A DNA stretch of 34,968 bases from Clostridia bacterium (GCA_017398585.1 JAFQFS010000167.1:1-34968), one strand, 5' to 3'; shown: positions 6,872 through 15,850, counted from the first letter of the stretch. Notes: generated from the sequence alone by a model not told the origin. Made by a program: numbers and translations.

Positions 6872-9196
6872 TTATTCTTCAATACCGATGTTCTTCATGG
6901 CTTCAAGCTGCAGACGATACAGATTATAATAAATGCCTTTTTTGTTGATGAGTTCGAGGTGCGTGCCGGCTTCCGGAACCTTACCGTTTTCAATGACAAT
7001 GAGCTTGTCCGCGTCGCGAAGGGTGGATAATCTGTGTGCAATGGTGATGGTTGTGCGTCCCTTCGAGAGCTTTTCAAGCGCTTCCTGGATTTTGCGTTCG
7101 GTTTCGGTATCCATTGCGGCAGTCGCTTCGTCGAGGATGAGGATCTTCGGGTTGCGGAGCAGGGCACGTGCAATGGAAACGCGCTGGCGTTCACCGCCGG
7201 AGAGATCCTTGTAGCCGAAGCCGATCATGGTCGAGTAGGCGTCGGGCAGTTTGATGATAAAGTCATGCGCACCGGCGATCTTCGCAGCTTCGATGACTTC
7301 TTCTTCGGTGGCATCCGGTTTTGCGTAGCGGATGTTGTCGAGGATGGTGCCGACGAACAGGTAGGTTTCCTGGGAAACGATCGCAACGTTTCTGCGGAGG
7401 TCGTCCATAGCCAGATCCTTGACGTTGACGTCGTCGATCCGGATCTCACCGCTGTCCACTTCGTACAGACGGATCAGCAGGTTGGCGAGCGTTGATTTGC
7501 CGGCGCCGGTGTGACCGACGATACCGAGGGCTTCACCGGGTTCCACGGTAAACGAAACATTGTCGATGACCTTGCGGTTCTTGTCGTAGGAGAAGTCGAC
7601 GTTTTTGAATTCAACCTTACCGGAACATTCGGCAATATGTACGGGATTTTCCGCTTCCACAACGTCGGGCTTTGCGTCCATGATTTCGATCAGACGGCTC
7701 ATCGCGTTCAAGCTGTCGGTGCATTCGTAAACCATGTTGACGAACGAATACATCGGGCTGTAGATCATATTCATGTAGGACGTGAAGACGAGCAGGGTAC
7801 CGTAGGTCATTTTACCCTGGATGACCGCCCATCCGCCGAAGCCGAGGACGATCAGGTTGCTGATGTAGAACAGCAGGTTGACGGACGGGAAAGCGGCTGT
7901 GCTGAAGACGGACGCGTTCTTTTCGGCTTCTGCCATTGCTTCGCTGCTCTTACCGAAACGGGTGATTTCATCCTTTTCCTTGGAGAATGCCTTGACGACA
8001 CGCATACCGGTCAGAACGTCGGAGAGGATGGAGTTCATCTGTCTGGAACGTGTCCAGCGCTTTGCGTGGTACTTGCCCATGTGGTCGAACAGCAGGCGGA
8101 TCGCGATGAACACAATCGGTGCGGTGACCAGAGAGAGCAGGGTCAGCAGCGGATTCATGAACAGCATGATCGTGATGATCGCGATGATCTGCACGATGTT
8201 GACGAGGAAGTACGGTACACCGTCGCAGAAGAACCAGTAAATGGTGTTCGCGTCACGCGTAACCTGTGTCATGAGACCACCGGTCTGACGGTTGGTGAAG
8301 AACGACAGGGAAAGACGTTCAATCGAAGAGAAGATGACTTTTTTCAGGTCATAAACCAGCCGTGCCGCAATTTTTGACGTCACGATGTTGTGGAACATAT
8401 TGATGATGAGCGAGAAGATGCGCATCCCGATAATAATACCGAGAACCATCTTGATCGCTCCGAAGAATTGTCCATTCTCATTCAGAACTTCGTCATAATA
8501 GAAACCGGAAGAAATATACGGAGAAATGACACCAAGCGCACCGGTCATGATCAGCATCGCAATCATGATAACGATCGAAACCTTGTACTTCAGAATAAAT
8601 TCACCGGTTCTGCGGATGACCTTGTTCTTGTCCATACATTTCGGACAAAGCTTGCGCTCTTCGTCGATGTACTTGGAGCCGCATTTCGGGCAGAACGCAC
8701 GGTCGTGCCAGTTTTCGCGCTTTTCGTCGTCCACCTTGATCTCGCCGTTTTCCTTCAGCTGTCCGAGATAACGGGACGCCGTGTTGAAGTCTGCTTTGTA
8801 AGTGTTGGACAGGTTGGAGATCAGAACATGATGTCCGTCTTTGTCCTTGGCTGTGAATCGTGCGGAAGCGATCTGTTCTTCGATCCGGAAACCGGAAAGA
8901 TCCGCCAGATCAAAACAGTCGTACGTCAGCACTTCGAACTGCCGCTGCAGGGGATTCTTTGTGCTGAGTCTGGACTGAACTTTTTTCGTAAGAGTCATGG
9001 AACCGGAAATGACGATGATATCGGAATCGGTGCAGAGAACATAGTTTTCGCACCGGATCATATCGCGGTTCAGATCGGAGGCAAAGCAGAGCTTGATGTG
9101 ATCCTGCGGAATGCCTTTTTCATCGAGGACGGGCAGAAGCTGCGGGGGGACCGAACTTGGATTGCCCGGGTCAAAATACCATTGTTTATCCGTCAT
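6872..9196 (-). CDS. ABC exporter half-transporter with N-terminal zinc-ribbon domain
   Basis: A 774-residue fused permease-ATPase and the first gene of the exporter operon. Residues 1-165 make an extra soluble domain with a beta-rich, PH-like look. A zinc ribbon follows, with Cys 169, 172, 184 and 187 (C-x2-C-x11-C-x2-C) in FCPKCG and LCPKCM. Six membrane helices follow (about 205-480). The ATPase is canonical: Walker A GHTGAGKST (561-569), signature LSGGE (665-669), Walker B ILILDE (685-690) and IAHRLS. Both ATPase sites of a heterodimer with the 747-residue partner would be catalytically competent, unlike many heterodimeric exporters in which one site is degenerate. GGGAG lies 12 bp before the ATG. 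It is driven by the promoter at 9281-9309. Confidence 0.92.
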   Translation of the reverse strand: MTDKQWYFDPGNPSSVPPQLLPVLDEKGIPQDHIKLCFASDLNRDMIRCENYVLCTDSDIIVISGSMTLTKKVQSRLSTKNPLQRQFEVLTYDCFDLADLSGFRIEEQIASARFTAKDKDGHHVLISNLSNTYKADFNTASRYLGQLKENGEIKVDDEKRENWHDRAFCPKCGSKYIDEERKLCPKCMDKNKVIRRTGEFILKYKVSIVIMIAMLIMTGALGVISPYISSGFYYDEVLNENGQFFGAIKMVLGIIIGMRIFSLIINMFHNIVTSKIAARLVYDLKKVIFSSIERLSLSFFTNRQTGGLMTQVTRDANTIYWFFCDGVPYFLVNIVQIIAIITIMLFMNPLLTLLSLVTAPIVFIAIRLLFDHMGKYHAKRWTRSRQMNSILSDVLTGMRVVKAFSKEKDEITRFGKSSEAMAEAEKNASVFSTAAFPSVNLLFYISNLIVLGFGGWAVIQGKMTYGTLLVFTSYMNMIYSPMYSFVNMVYECTDSLNAMSRLIEIMDAKPDVVEAENPVHIAECSGKVEFKNVDFSYDKNRKVIDNVSFTVEPGEALGIVGHTGAGKSTLANLLIRLYEVDSGEIRIDDVNVKDLAMDDLRRNVAIVSQETYLFVGTILDNIRYAKPDATEEEVIEAAKIAGAHDFIIKLPDAYSTMIGFGYKDLSGGERQRVSIARALLRNPKILILDEATAAMDTETERKIQEALEKLSKGRTTITIAHRLSTLRDADKLIVIENGKVPEAGTHLELINKKGIYYNLYRLQLEAMKNIGIEE

Positions 9197-9280
9197 ACAA
9201 TTAATAAACTCCCATTAATAATAACGATAAAGAAGCGGAAAAAGCGGATGCATTTTTGCACACAATGCACAACTACGACC

Positions 9281-9309
9281 ATTATATAGGAATTGGGTTC
9301 AAAAGTCAA
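9281..9309 (-). promoter_or_regulatory. Sigma-A promoter of the ABC-DUF1854-ABC operon
   Basis: Read on the minus strand: TTGACT (9309-9304), a 17-bp spacer and TATAAT (9286-9281). The leader before the first start codon is about 75-80 nt. Confidence 0.85.
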
Positions 9310-9312
9310 TAC

Positions 9313-9347
9313 AATAATTAAATTTATCTCGGGAAAATTTAATTATT
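9313..9347. repeat. Perfect 13-bp inverted repeat between divergent promoters
   Basis: AATAATTAAATTT (9313-9325) and its exact complement AAATTTAATTATT (9335-9347) flank a 9-bp GC-containing centre, in the 333-bp region between the exporter operon and the GH106-like gene. It starts 4 bp upstream of the exporter -35. It may be an operator. A T run follows on the plus strand, so a weak terminator is possible, but no gene would feed it. Confidence 0.7.
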
Positions 9348-9423
9348 ATCTTTTTTTCGTTTTTCTGAAAAAACTGTGAACAAATTTCGGCAATAAAGCG
9401 GCGAGAAAATATTGCAAAATGAC

Positions 9424-9452
9424 TTAACAAAACGGATTTTGTGTGGTATAAT
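9424..9452 (+). promoter_or_regulatory. Extended -10 promoter of the GH106-like gene
   Basis: TTAACA (9424-9429), a 17-bp spacer and TATAAT (9447-9452), with TG at the extended -10 position. Confidence 0.8.
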
Positions 9453-9529
9453 CATGAGTATTAAAACGATTATAACGCAATCGCTGTTTTTGTACGCAGC
9501 TCCGATATCCGGAAAGGAGAGAAACAAGT

Positions 9530-11950
9530 ATGATTGAGAAAAATGGTGCCGCAGCATCGCTGAACGATCTGAAGAAGCTGTTCCAGAGTCCGAAGAATGC
9601 CTATAAACCTTACATCTATCTTCCGATTGACGGAAAAAACAATCTGAATACGCCCGAAAAACTGACCAAACTGATCAGCGGATATAAGAAATCCGGCTTC
9701 GGCGGGATTGTTCCGTTCAGCTATAAAAATTACACGGTTCAGCCGATGTCCGAAGAGTACTACGATATCTACCGGCTTATTAATAAGGAAGCAAAAGAAA
9801 ATGCGCTGGCGGTCGGATATCTGGACGATACCTATCTGATGCGGGAATACATCGCCGGCTTTGGTGATGCAAAGGAAGCGATCGTGTGCAATGTCCTCGT
9901 GAAATACGAGTATGCCTGCACGGAAGGGCAGAGTCTGAAGCGCAGACTGCGTTCGCCGGATGACCTGATGGCACTGGTTGCGATCAATGACGACGACCTC
10001 ACCATTCTCGACCTGCGGAAATATATCGTGGACAACGATACGCTCGAATGGAAGGTGCCGGACGGCAACTGGAACATCGAAGAATACATCTGCGAACCGG
10101 AGCCCGATTCCCATTACATCAACCTGATGGATTACGATATATGTTCCGACTACCTGAAGCGTACTTTCCGCGAACTTCTCTCCCGACTGGATGAAAACAG
10201 CAGAGAGGGTTCTCCCATTGATGTCTTTATTTACCGCAATATTCTGTATGCCGGAAAGAACCGCCGGATGTGGCACCGCGATTTCAACAAAGTGTTCGAG
10301 GAACATTTCGGGATCGATCCGGCACCGTACTATCCGCTGATGTTCCGCGATTTCGGAGGATATGCCAAGCGGTATAAGAGCATGCTGATGGCATGCCGTG
10401 CGAAGATGCTGGTCGAAGGTTATCTGAAGGCAGCTGCAGACATCTGCCGTGCGCATGATGTCCTCTGTACCGGTTTTCCGGCAGAAGGAAAGTCGGTCGC
10501 CTGCTCATGGCTGTTCGGCGACGGACAGATGCTGCATAAATACGCGACGGCCCCCGGTCTTTCCATGCCGTTTGCTTATCTGTACGGCCTGAACGGTATC
10601 CGCGTTGCTTCCGGGGCGGCGGACCAGTTCGGTACAGACGCCGTGACGGCGGATCTGTTCAAGTATTTCAGTCTGCTGAACCGCGACATTATCTACCGTG
10701 AATCCATGAATGCCTATGTCCGCGGGGTCAATATGGTCTTTGCCCATCTCGGAGAAGACCGCACGGATGAAAAACAGGATCCGAATGAACATATATGGGG
10801 AGCGATCTTCTCCAAAGGCGATGATCTTGCGGATTTTGCGGGATTTGCCACCCGTGTCCAGACGCTTCTACGCGGAGGTGAACATCTGAGCGAAGCGGCG
10901 ATCCTGTACCCGATCCATTCACTGCATTCGCTGGTCTATCTGTATCAGTCCGATGCCGAGACGGGCTTTGAATATCCCTCCACGCCGAGCAACGCCGACT
11001 ATATGGAACTGATGAACAGTTTCCTGAACTACGTCGGAATTGACACGACGTTCCTGCACCCGGACATCGTGACCGAACGCGCCTTTGCGGAAAACGGGAC
11101 GCTTTTTATCCCCACCGACAAAGGCACTATGAAATATAAGGTAATCATTCTTCCGTCCATGGCGATCATCAGCGTGAAAGCGCTGCGCGTCGTGAAAAAG
11201 TTCTTCGACGAGGGCGGCAAGGTCATCTCGACCGACAATCTCCCGACCTCTGCGTTCGAATGTTCGCAGAACTTTAACGATCCGAACACCGCGCTCCGCA
11301 CCGAATCGGCGGAAGACATCGAAGTCCGCGAGATCATGATGCACATTTTCGGTAAGGAAATTGCCGATGTCCGCACCTATCAGCGGTACTACAAAAATTC
11401 CAATGCAAACGGCGGCATGGCATACTTCCTGCCGTCCAACCGGACGTCCGCGGACCGTATCGAATCCGTTTCGGCGGATATGCTGTTCCAGGCAGTCGGA
11501 AAGTTTGATTTCGCGCCGGATGTGTACATCGACAAGATGCCGCGCCGCGAATTCTTCGGCATCCTGAACTATAACCTTCCCGAATTCATGAAGATCGGTC
11601 TGGACAAACGCCTTGCACGCGGCTGTTCGATGAACTATATCCACAAAAAATACGCCGGCTGCGACATCTATTACATCACCAATACCACCGGCGATGAATA
11701 TAAGGGCAATATCCTCTTCCGCGGTCGTCACGTTCCGGAGGAATGGAATCCGTACAACGGAAAGATTCGACGGATTCCCGTTGAGTATGTGACCTTCCGC
11801 GGGGAACTGTACACCAAGGCGGAAATGTCCATTGAAGCTTCGTCGTGTACCTTTGTGGTCAGCCAGGCGGGACGTCCCCAGAAGGATATCATGCGTGATC
11901 TGACCGGCGAGGAAGTCATCCTGGAATATTTCCCGAAAGAACGCCTCTGA
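9530..11950 (+). CDS. GH106-like (alpha-L-rhamnosidase-related) protein, probably cytoplasmic
   Basis: An 806-residue protein whose layout resembles the GH106-like glycosidase group. The barrel begins with KPYIYLPIDG and SGFGGIVPFSY (about 26-65). A linker of the type TLEWKVPDGNWNIEEY (about 165-180) is typical of this group. A beta-galactosidase-like Rossmann region follows (AILYPIHSLHSLVY, then YKVIILPSMAIISVKALRVV and GGKVISTDN, about 465-570). The C-terminal end is beta-rich with EEWNPYNGKIRRIP. No signal peptide is present, so it probably acts on imported oligosaccharides. AAGGAG lies 10 bp before the ATG. It is a single-gene unit with its own promoter, divergent from the exporter operon. 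The family is recognised at a distance and catalytic residues were not assigned. Confidence 0.6.
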   Translation: MIEKNGAAASLNDLKKLFQSPKNAYKPYIYLPIDGKNNLNTPEKLTKLISGYKKSGFGGIVPFSYKNYTVQPMSEEYYDIYRLINKEAKENALAVGYLDDTYLMREYIAGFGDAKEAIVCNVLVKYEYACTEGQSLKRRLRSPDDLMALVAINDDDLTILDLRKYIVDNDTLEWKVPDGNWNIEEYICEPEPDSHYINLMDYDICSDYLKRTFRELLSRLDENSREGSPIDVFIYRNILYAGKNRRMWHRDFNKVFEEHFGIDPAPYYPLMFRDFGGYAKRYKSMLMACRAKMLVEGYLKAAADICRAHDVLCTGFPAEGKSVACSWLFGDGQMLHKYATAPGLSMPFAYLYGLNGIRVASGAADQFGTDAVTADLFKYFSLLNRDIIYRESMNAYVRGVNMVFAHLGEDRTDEKQDPNEHIWGAIFSKGDDLADFAGFATRVQTLLRGGEHLSEAAILYPIHSLHSLVYLYQSDAETGFEYPSTPSNADYMELMNSFLNYVGIDTTFLHPDIVTERAFAENGTLFIPTDKGTMKYKVIILPSMAIISVKALRVVKKFFDEGGKVISTDNLPTSAFECSQNFNDPNTALRTESAEDIEVREIMMHIFGKEIADVRTYQRYYKNSNANGGMAYFLPSNRTSADRIESVSADMLFQAVGKFDFAPDVYIDKMPRREFFGILNYNLPEFMKIGLDKRLARGCSMNYIHKKYAGCDIYYITNTTGDEYKGNILFRGRHVPEEWNPYNGKIRRIPVEYVTFRGELYTKAEMSIEASSCTFVVSQAGRPQKDIMRDLTGEEVILEYFPKERL

Positions 11951-11995
11951 CCGGATTCCGGCGGTAAAATTTTGCCGGTATTGCAAAAAAACAGA

Positions 11996-12025
11996 TTGAC
12001 GTACGTCAGGGCGGCATGGTATAAT
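11996..12025 (+). promoter_or_regulatory. Promoter of the MoxR operon
   Basis: TTGACG (11996-12001), an 18-bp spacer and TATAAT (12020-12025) with an extended -10 TGG. It lies about 70 bp before the moxR-type start. Confidence 0.8.
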
Positions 12026-12097
12026 GTTTCTGACAACCCAGGCGTTCAGGTGAACGCATTACAGAATTGAAGTATATATTTTTGAAGGAGAGAGACT

Positions 12098-13045
12098 ATG
12101 TATTCCGAAGTAATATCCAAGACCGCCCGAAACGTGATTGACAACGTCGGCCGTGCGATCTTCGGCAAGGAAGAGCAGATCACCTATGTGGTGACCGCAC
12201 TTCTGTGCCGCGGTCATGTACTGCTGGACGATATCCCCGGAACAGGGAAGACTACACTCGCGAAAGCTCTCGCAAAGTCCATTTCCGCCGACACCAAGCG
12301 AATCCAGTTCACGCCGGACCTTCTTCCGTCCGACATCACCGGTGTCAACTATTATAACCAGAAAACGACCGATTTCGTGTTCCGACGCGGACCGGTGTTC
12401 ACCAACATCCTCCTTGCGGACGAAATCAACCGTACTACCCCGCGTACCCAGTCCGCGCTGCTTGAATGTATGGGCGAACATCAGGCGACCATCGACGGCG
12501 TGACCTATAACCTCGACGAACCGTTCTTCGTTATCGCAACGCAGAACCCGATCGAATCACAGGGGACCTTCCCGCTTCCGGAAGCACAGATGGACCGTTT
12601 TCTCATGAAGCTCTCTCTCGGTTACCCGGAACACAGCGCGGAAAAGAACGTCCTGACCCAGTACGGCGGGGCAAGCCCTCTGGACGCACTCACTCCGGTC
12701 TGCACGCAGGAGGAGATCCGGACGGCCTGCGATATGGTGCGGAACATCACCGTCAGTGACCCGATCAAGGATTACATCATTGATATCGCGGACGCAACCC
12801 GCAACAGTGATCGTCTCCGTCTCGGTGTCAGCCCCCGTGCGACGCTTGCAATGATGCGCGCATCCCAGGCGTATGCCGCGATCATGGGCCGCGATTACGT
12901 TCTTCCGGACGACGTCAAAAAGATCGCCATCCCGGTTCTGTCCCACCGTATCATTACCCGTTCTCAGAACACCATCCGCCTGACCGACACCAACGAACAG
13001 GTGATCGAATACATCCTGGATACCGTCCGCGCACCGATCGAGTAA
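12098..13045 (+). CDS. MoxR-family AAA+ ATPase
   Basis: A 315-residue AAA+ ATPase of the MoxR branch, chaperone-like proteins that usually act with a DUF58 protein encoded next door. Visible are Walker A in DIPGTGKTTLAKA (about 45-57), Walker B and sensor region in LLADEINRTTPRTQSALLECM, the sensor-1 stretch VIATQNPIESQGTFPLPEAQMDRF, and the C-terminal lid with SPRATLAMMRASQAYA. GAAGGAGAG precedes the ATG. It heads an operon with the DUF58 gene (36-bp gap) and a membrane-protein gene (4-bp gap). The general role inferred from the family is assembly or activation of a membrane-associated complex; the target here is unknown. Confidence 0.93.
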   Translation: MYSEVISKTARNVIDNVGRAIFGKEEQITYVVTALLCRGHVLLDDIPGTGKTTLAKALAKSISADTKRIQFTPDLLPSDITGVNYYNQKTTDFVFRRGPVFTNILLADEINRTTPRTQSALLECMGEHQATIDGVTYNLDEPFFVIATQNPIESQGTFPLPEAQMDRFLMKLSLGYPEHSAEKNVLTQYGGASPLDALTPVCTQEEIRTACDMVRNITVSDPIKDYIIDIADATRNSDRLRLGVSPRATLAMMRASQAYAAIMGRDYVLPDDVKKIAIPVLSHRIITRSQNTIRLTDTNEQVIEYILDTVRAPIE

Positions 13046-13081
13046 GGCTTCTTTCGATTCTGTAAGAGAAAGGAGTATGCT

Positions 13082-14308
13082 ATGATATTTATTGCGCTTG
13101 CGGTAGCCGTGATCATCGTGTTTGTCGTACAGGGGTATATTTACAAGAAACATGCCTTCGACAACATCGAGTATAACGTTACCGTATCGACGGGCGAGGT
13201 GTTTGAGGACGAAGAAATCTACATCTATGAAGAGATCCGGAACAACAAAGCACTTCCTCTGCCGTATCTGAAGGTGGATACGGAGCTTCCGGACGGTCTG
13301 ACATTCCATATCGTTGAGCCGGACAAAAAGACCGGCGAGCTGAAAGACACCTATCCCCGGATCATTCACAGTATTTTTGTCATGCGCGGACATCAGCAGA
13401 TCCGCCGCAGATGGCGTGTCCGCTGCGATACGCGCGGAACTTACCACCTCGGCAGCGTAACGATGCTTGCCGATGACATCCTCGGCTACAATACGATGGC
13501 GAAGGTCTTCGAACCGGGAAAAGATTCCAGACAGACCATCGTGGTGCTCCCGAAGGCGATCAGTCTCGAAAAGCACTTCACTTCATCCAAATACACCAGT
13601 GGGGACTTTGTGGTGCAGTCCAGCCTGCTGTCCGACCCGCTGATGAAAGCCGGCGTCCGGGAATATACCCCCGGCGATCCGATGAACCGCATCAACTGGA
13701 TGCAGACAGCCGTTCACAATTCGCTCATGGTCAACCTCGAGGAATTCACGAACCGCCACCAGTTCAATATCATCATGAACATGCAGGCGCGTGACATCGA
13801 GAAGATGATTCCCGGTCCGCCCAGTTCCCGTGCTCCCGTGGAACTCTGCCTGACCGTCATCGCGTCCATTCTGGACAGCGTATCCAGCGAAAACGTTCCG
13901 GTGCGCTTCATCTGCAATACCCCTCCGGAGCAGTTCGGGGAGGCATCGCTGTCTGCCGCGCGCGACGCGGAGGACCGGATCGGCGAAAAAGTTTTTGTTT
14001 CTCCCATCTACAAAGGGAAGACGAACATGATTACGGCGCTCCGTATGCTTGCCCAGCTTGAACTGATGATCTCCACTCCGATCGAAAAGATGCTCGATCA
14101 CATTCTGGAAAGCCCATACGGCTACACAAGCGGCGGCAACATCATTTTCGTTTCCACCTACCTCAGCGAGCGGATGATCAATTTCTGCTACGCGCTCCGC
14201 AAGATCGGCATCACGGTCATTTTCTACATCACCTCCGCCAGCATCAACGCGGCGATTATCCCGGAAGACATCGAAGTCCACTTCAAAACCTATCTGGAGG
14301 AGGAGTGA
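13082..14308 (+). CDS. DUF58 domain-containing protein
   Basis: A 408-residue protein with one N-terminal membrane helix (residues 2-19) and then a beta-rich region. The DUF58 hallmark is present as EYTPGDPMNRINWMQTAV (about residue 196), followed by NSLMVNLEEF. DUF58 proteins have a vWA-like fold and are regular partners of MoxR ATPases. AAAGGAG precedes the ATG. It lies 36 bp after the MoxR gene and 4 bp before the next gene, so the three are clearly one operon. The length matches the family. The molecular role of the pair in Clostridia is not established. Confidence 0.9.
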   Translation: MIFIALAVAVIIVFVVQGYIYKKHAFDNIEYNVTVSTGEVFEDEEIYIYEEIRNNKALPLPYLKVDTELPDGLTFHIVEPDKKTGELKDTYPRIIHSIFVMRGHQQIRRRWRVRCDTRGTYHLGSVTMLADDILGYNTMAKVFEPGKDSRQTIVVLPKAISLEKHFTSSKYTSGDFVVQSSLLSDPLMKAGVREYTPGDPMNRINWMQTAVHNSLMVNLEEFTNRHQFNIIMNMQARDIEKMIPGPPSSRAPVELCLTVIASILDSVSSENVPVRFICNTPPEQFGEASLSAARDAEDRIGEKVFVSPIYKGKTNMITALRMLAQLELMISTPIEKMLDHILESPYGYTSGGNIIFVSTYLSERMINFCYALRKIGITVIFYITSASINAAIIPEDIEVHFKTYLEEE

Positions 14309-14312
14309 ACCT

Positions 14313-15782
14313 ATGAATCTGAATCCGTTTTTCAACCGAATTTTTAACCTTGTTTCCCTGATCGCGGTCGCGATGATGATGGTTCCGCTCGCCCTCATGC
14401 TGCTGAATGGTACCTTCCCGCATTCCGCGCTGATTCTGACGACAATTGCGGTTCTCAGCACCGTGTTCGGTTACATCATGCAGAACGCAGTCGCGAAAGC
14501 GGCACACAAAACGGCGTCCACGGACGGTCTCGGTTCCTTTGACGATGGCGTCCTGGAAGGATTCTCCCTGAAATATGCGGGGATTCCGATCACGGTTTCC
14601 GCCGTTCTGGCAGGGGCGGCGCTCCTTCTGCACAACATCGTCATGCAGTCCATGGTCGATTCCGGAATCATCGCCTATCACTCGATGGTCTATTCGATCC
14701 TGATGGCGGCGGTCGTTCTGGTGTCCGCTGTCATGGGCAGCGTGATCTGGTTTTATCCGCTCGAACGCCTCGCAAATGTTTACCTCCTGCTTGCCAGCGC
14801 GGCGATTTTCTTCATCGAGTTCGCTCTCGCCCTCGTGACATCCCAGCCCGGCTCCAATACCATTACCGTCCTCGGGATGGCGTTTGCGGTGTACCTCGTT
14901 TGTATGATGATCATCTTCAACCAGAACAGCCTGCAGCAGAAATACCGCGGTTCCGTGGTGTCGGTCATGACGCCGGCGGCGCGGATGTACAATCTGTTCC
15001 TCGTGTTCCTGCTGTTTCTCTGCATGCTTGCGGTCTTCGCTGTATCCTACGTGACACTGTCCGGCCTGTACCTGCTCGGAAAGATCGTGCTGATCTACGT
15101 CATGTACAAATTCTTCTACGGTGTCACCAATCCGGAGAGCGAATACGATGAGTATGCTTTCCTCGAAGGGGACGAAGCGGCGGATCTGTTCATGAAGAAC
15201 GCCATGATGGACCAGGGCGACCGTATCCTGCTGTCGTACTTCTTTGCAGGCGGCCTGACGCTGGCAGCCATTATCGTCGGTCTGCGCACCGGTATTCTGC
15301 AGAAAGCGATCCGTGCCGTCAAAGCATGGCTGATCGATTTCTTCACCACCATTTTCATCGGTTCGGACATCTTCCGTTCCTCGTTCGACCCGAACGCAGT
15401 CGGCGGGATGTATAACTATAAAGATGAAAAGAAAAAACTTCAGACGGCGGACATCGGAAATTTTGTGGACCTCGCGGATTCCACGGATACCTATAAGCTG
15501 TTCCTGCAGCGTCTCGGAAAGCTGAAAACCTACGATGAGCAGCTCTGCTACGCGTACGTCATGCTCATCCGGATGTACAAAAAGATGAACATTCCGCTGA
15601 AGCTGTCCGATACGCCGCGCGAAATGGAGAAAAAAGTCTCCCGTGCGCTGACGGAAAACGAGATCGAACAGATCACAAAAGACTTCGAAAGCATCCACTA
15701 TGCGGAAGTCCAGAAAAGCGACGCGGAAGCGGCGGCGATCCTCAACAATCTCTGCACAACCATCAAACGCTACCTCTATTAA
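14313..15782 (+). CDS. Polytopic membrane protein with DUF4129-like C-terminus (TgpA-like without transglutaminase)
   Basis: A 489-residue protein, the third gene of the MoxR-DUF58 operon. This position is normally held by TgpA-type proteins: membrane helices, a periplasmic-type transglutaminase domain, a last helix and DUF4129. Here there are about eight hydrophobic helices (near 10-32, 38-58, 90-112, 122-147, 153-172, 178-200, 222-250 and 290-310). The tail, including YDEQLCYAYVMLIRMYKK, NIPLKLSDTPREMEKKVSRA and the ending LNNLCTTIKRYLY, looks like DUF4129. No Cys-His-Asp transglutaminase core is visible. So the complex may act without peptidase-like activity, or the catalytic part is encoded elsewhere. 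The DUF4129 call is moderate. Confidence 0.75.
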   Translation: MNLNPFFNRIFNLVSLIAVAMMMVPLALMLLNGTFPHSALILTTIAVLSTVFGYIMQNAVAKAAHKTASTDGLGSFDDGVLEGFSLKYAGIPITVSAVLAGAALLLHNIVMQSMVDSGIIAYHSMVYSILMAAVVLVSAVMGSVIWFYPLERLANVYLLLASAAIFFIEFALALVTSQPGSNTITVLGMAFAVYLVCMMIIFNQNSLQQKYRGSVVSVMTPAARMYNLFLVFLLFLCMLAVFAVSYVTLSGLYLLGKIVLIYVMYKFFYGVTNPESEYDEYAFLEGDEAADLFMKNAMMDQGDRILLSYFFAGGLTLAAIIVGLRTGILQKAIRAVKAWLIDFFTTIFIGSDIFRSSFDPNAVGGMYNYKDEKKKLQTADIGNFVDLADSTDTYKLFLQRLGKLKTYDEQLCYAYVMLIRMYKKMNIPLKLSDTPREMEKKVSRALTENEIEQITKDFESIHYAEVQKSDAEAAAILNNLCTTIKRYLY

Positions 15783-15799
15783 GGAATAATTCCGGAAAA

Positions 15800-15844
15800 A
15801 CTCCGGTATATATGGAATAACTTCAATTCTGTATATACCGGAGT
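15800..15844 (+). promoter_or_regulatory. Hairpin covering the ribosome-binding site of the D,D-carboxypeptidase
   Basis: A perfect 13-bp inverted repeat ACTCCGGTATATA (15800-15812) / TATATACCGGAGT (15832-15844) encloses a 19-nt loop. The right arm holds the only Shine-Dalgarno candidate, GGAG (15840-15843), of the gene starting at 15851. In mRNA the site would be paired. It has no clear T run (only GATTTTA), so it is a poor terminator. Confidence 0.75.
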
Positions 15845-15850
15845 GATTTT

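Noticed and set aside
11951..11985. Possible terminator after the GH106-like gene (CCGGC ... GCCGG)
   Set aside because: The stem is only 5 bp with a long loop, and an A run instead of a T run follows, so it cannot be called a terminator.
14283..15698. Minus-strand open frame of 471 codons opposite the membrane-protein gene
   Set aside because: Its composition is very rich in His, Arg and Asp, the typical antisense image of a hydrophobic protein, and it has no start signal.
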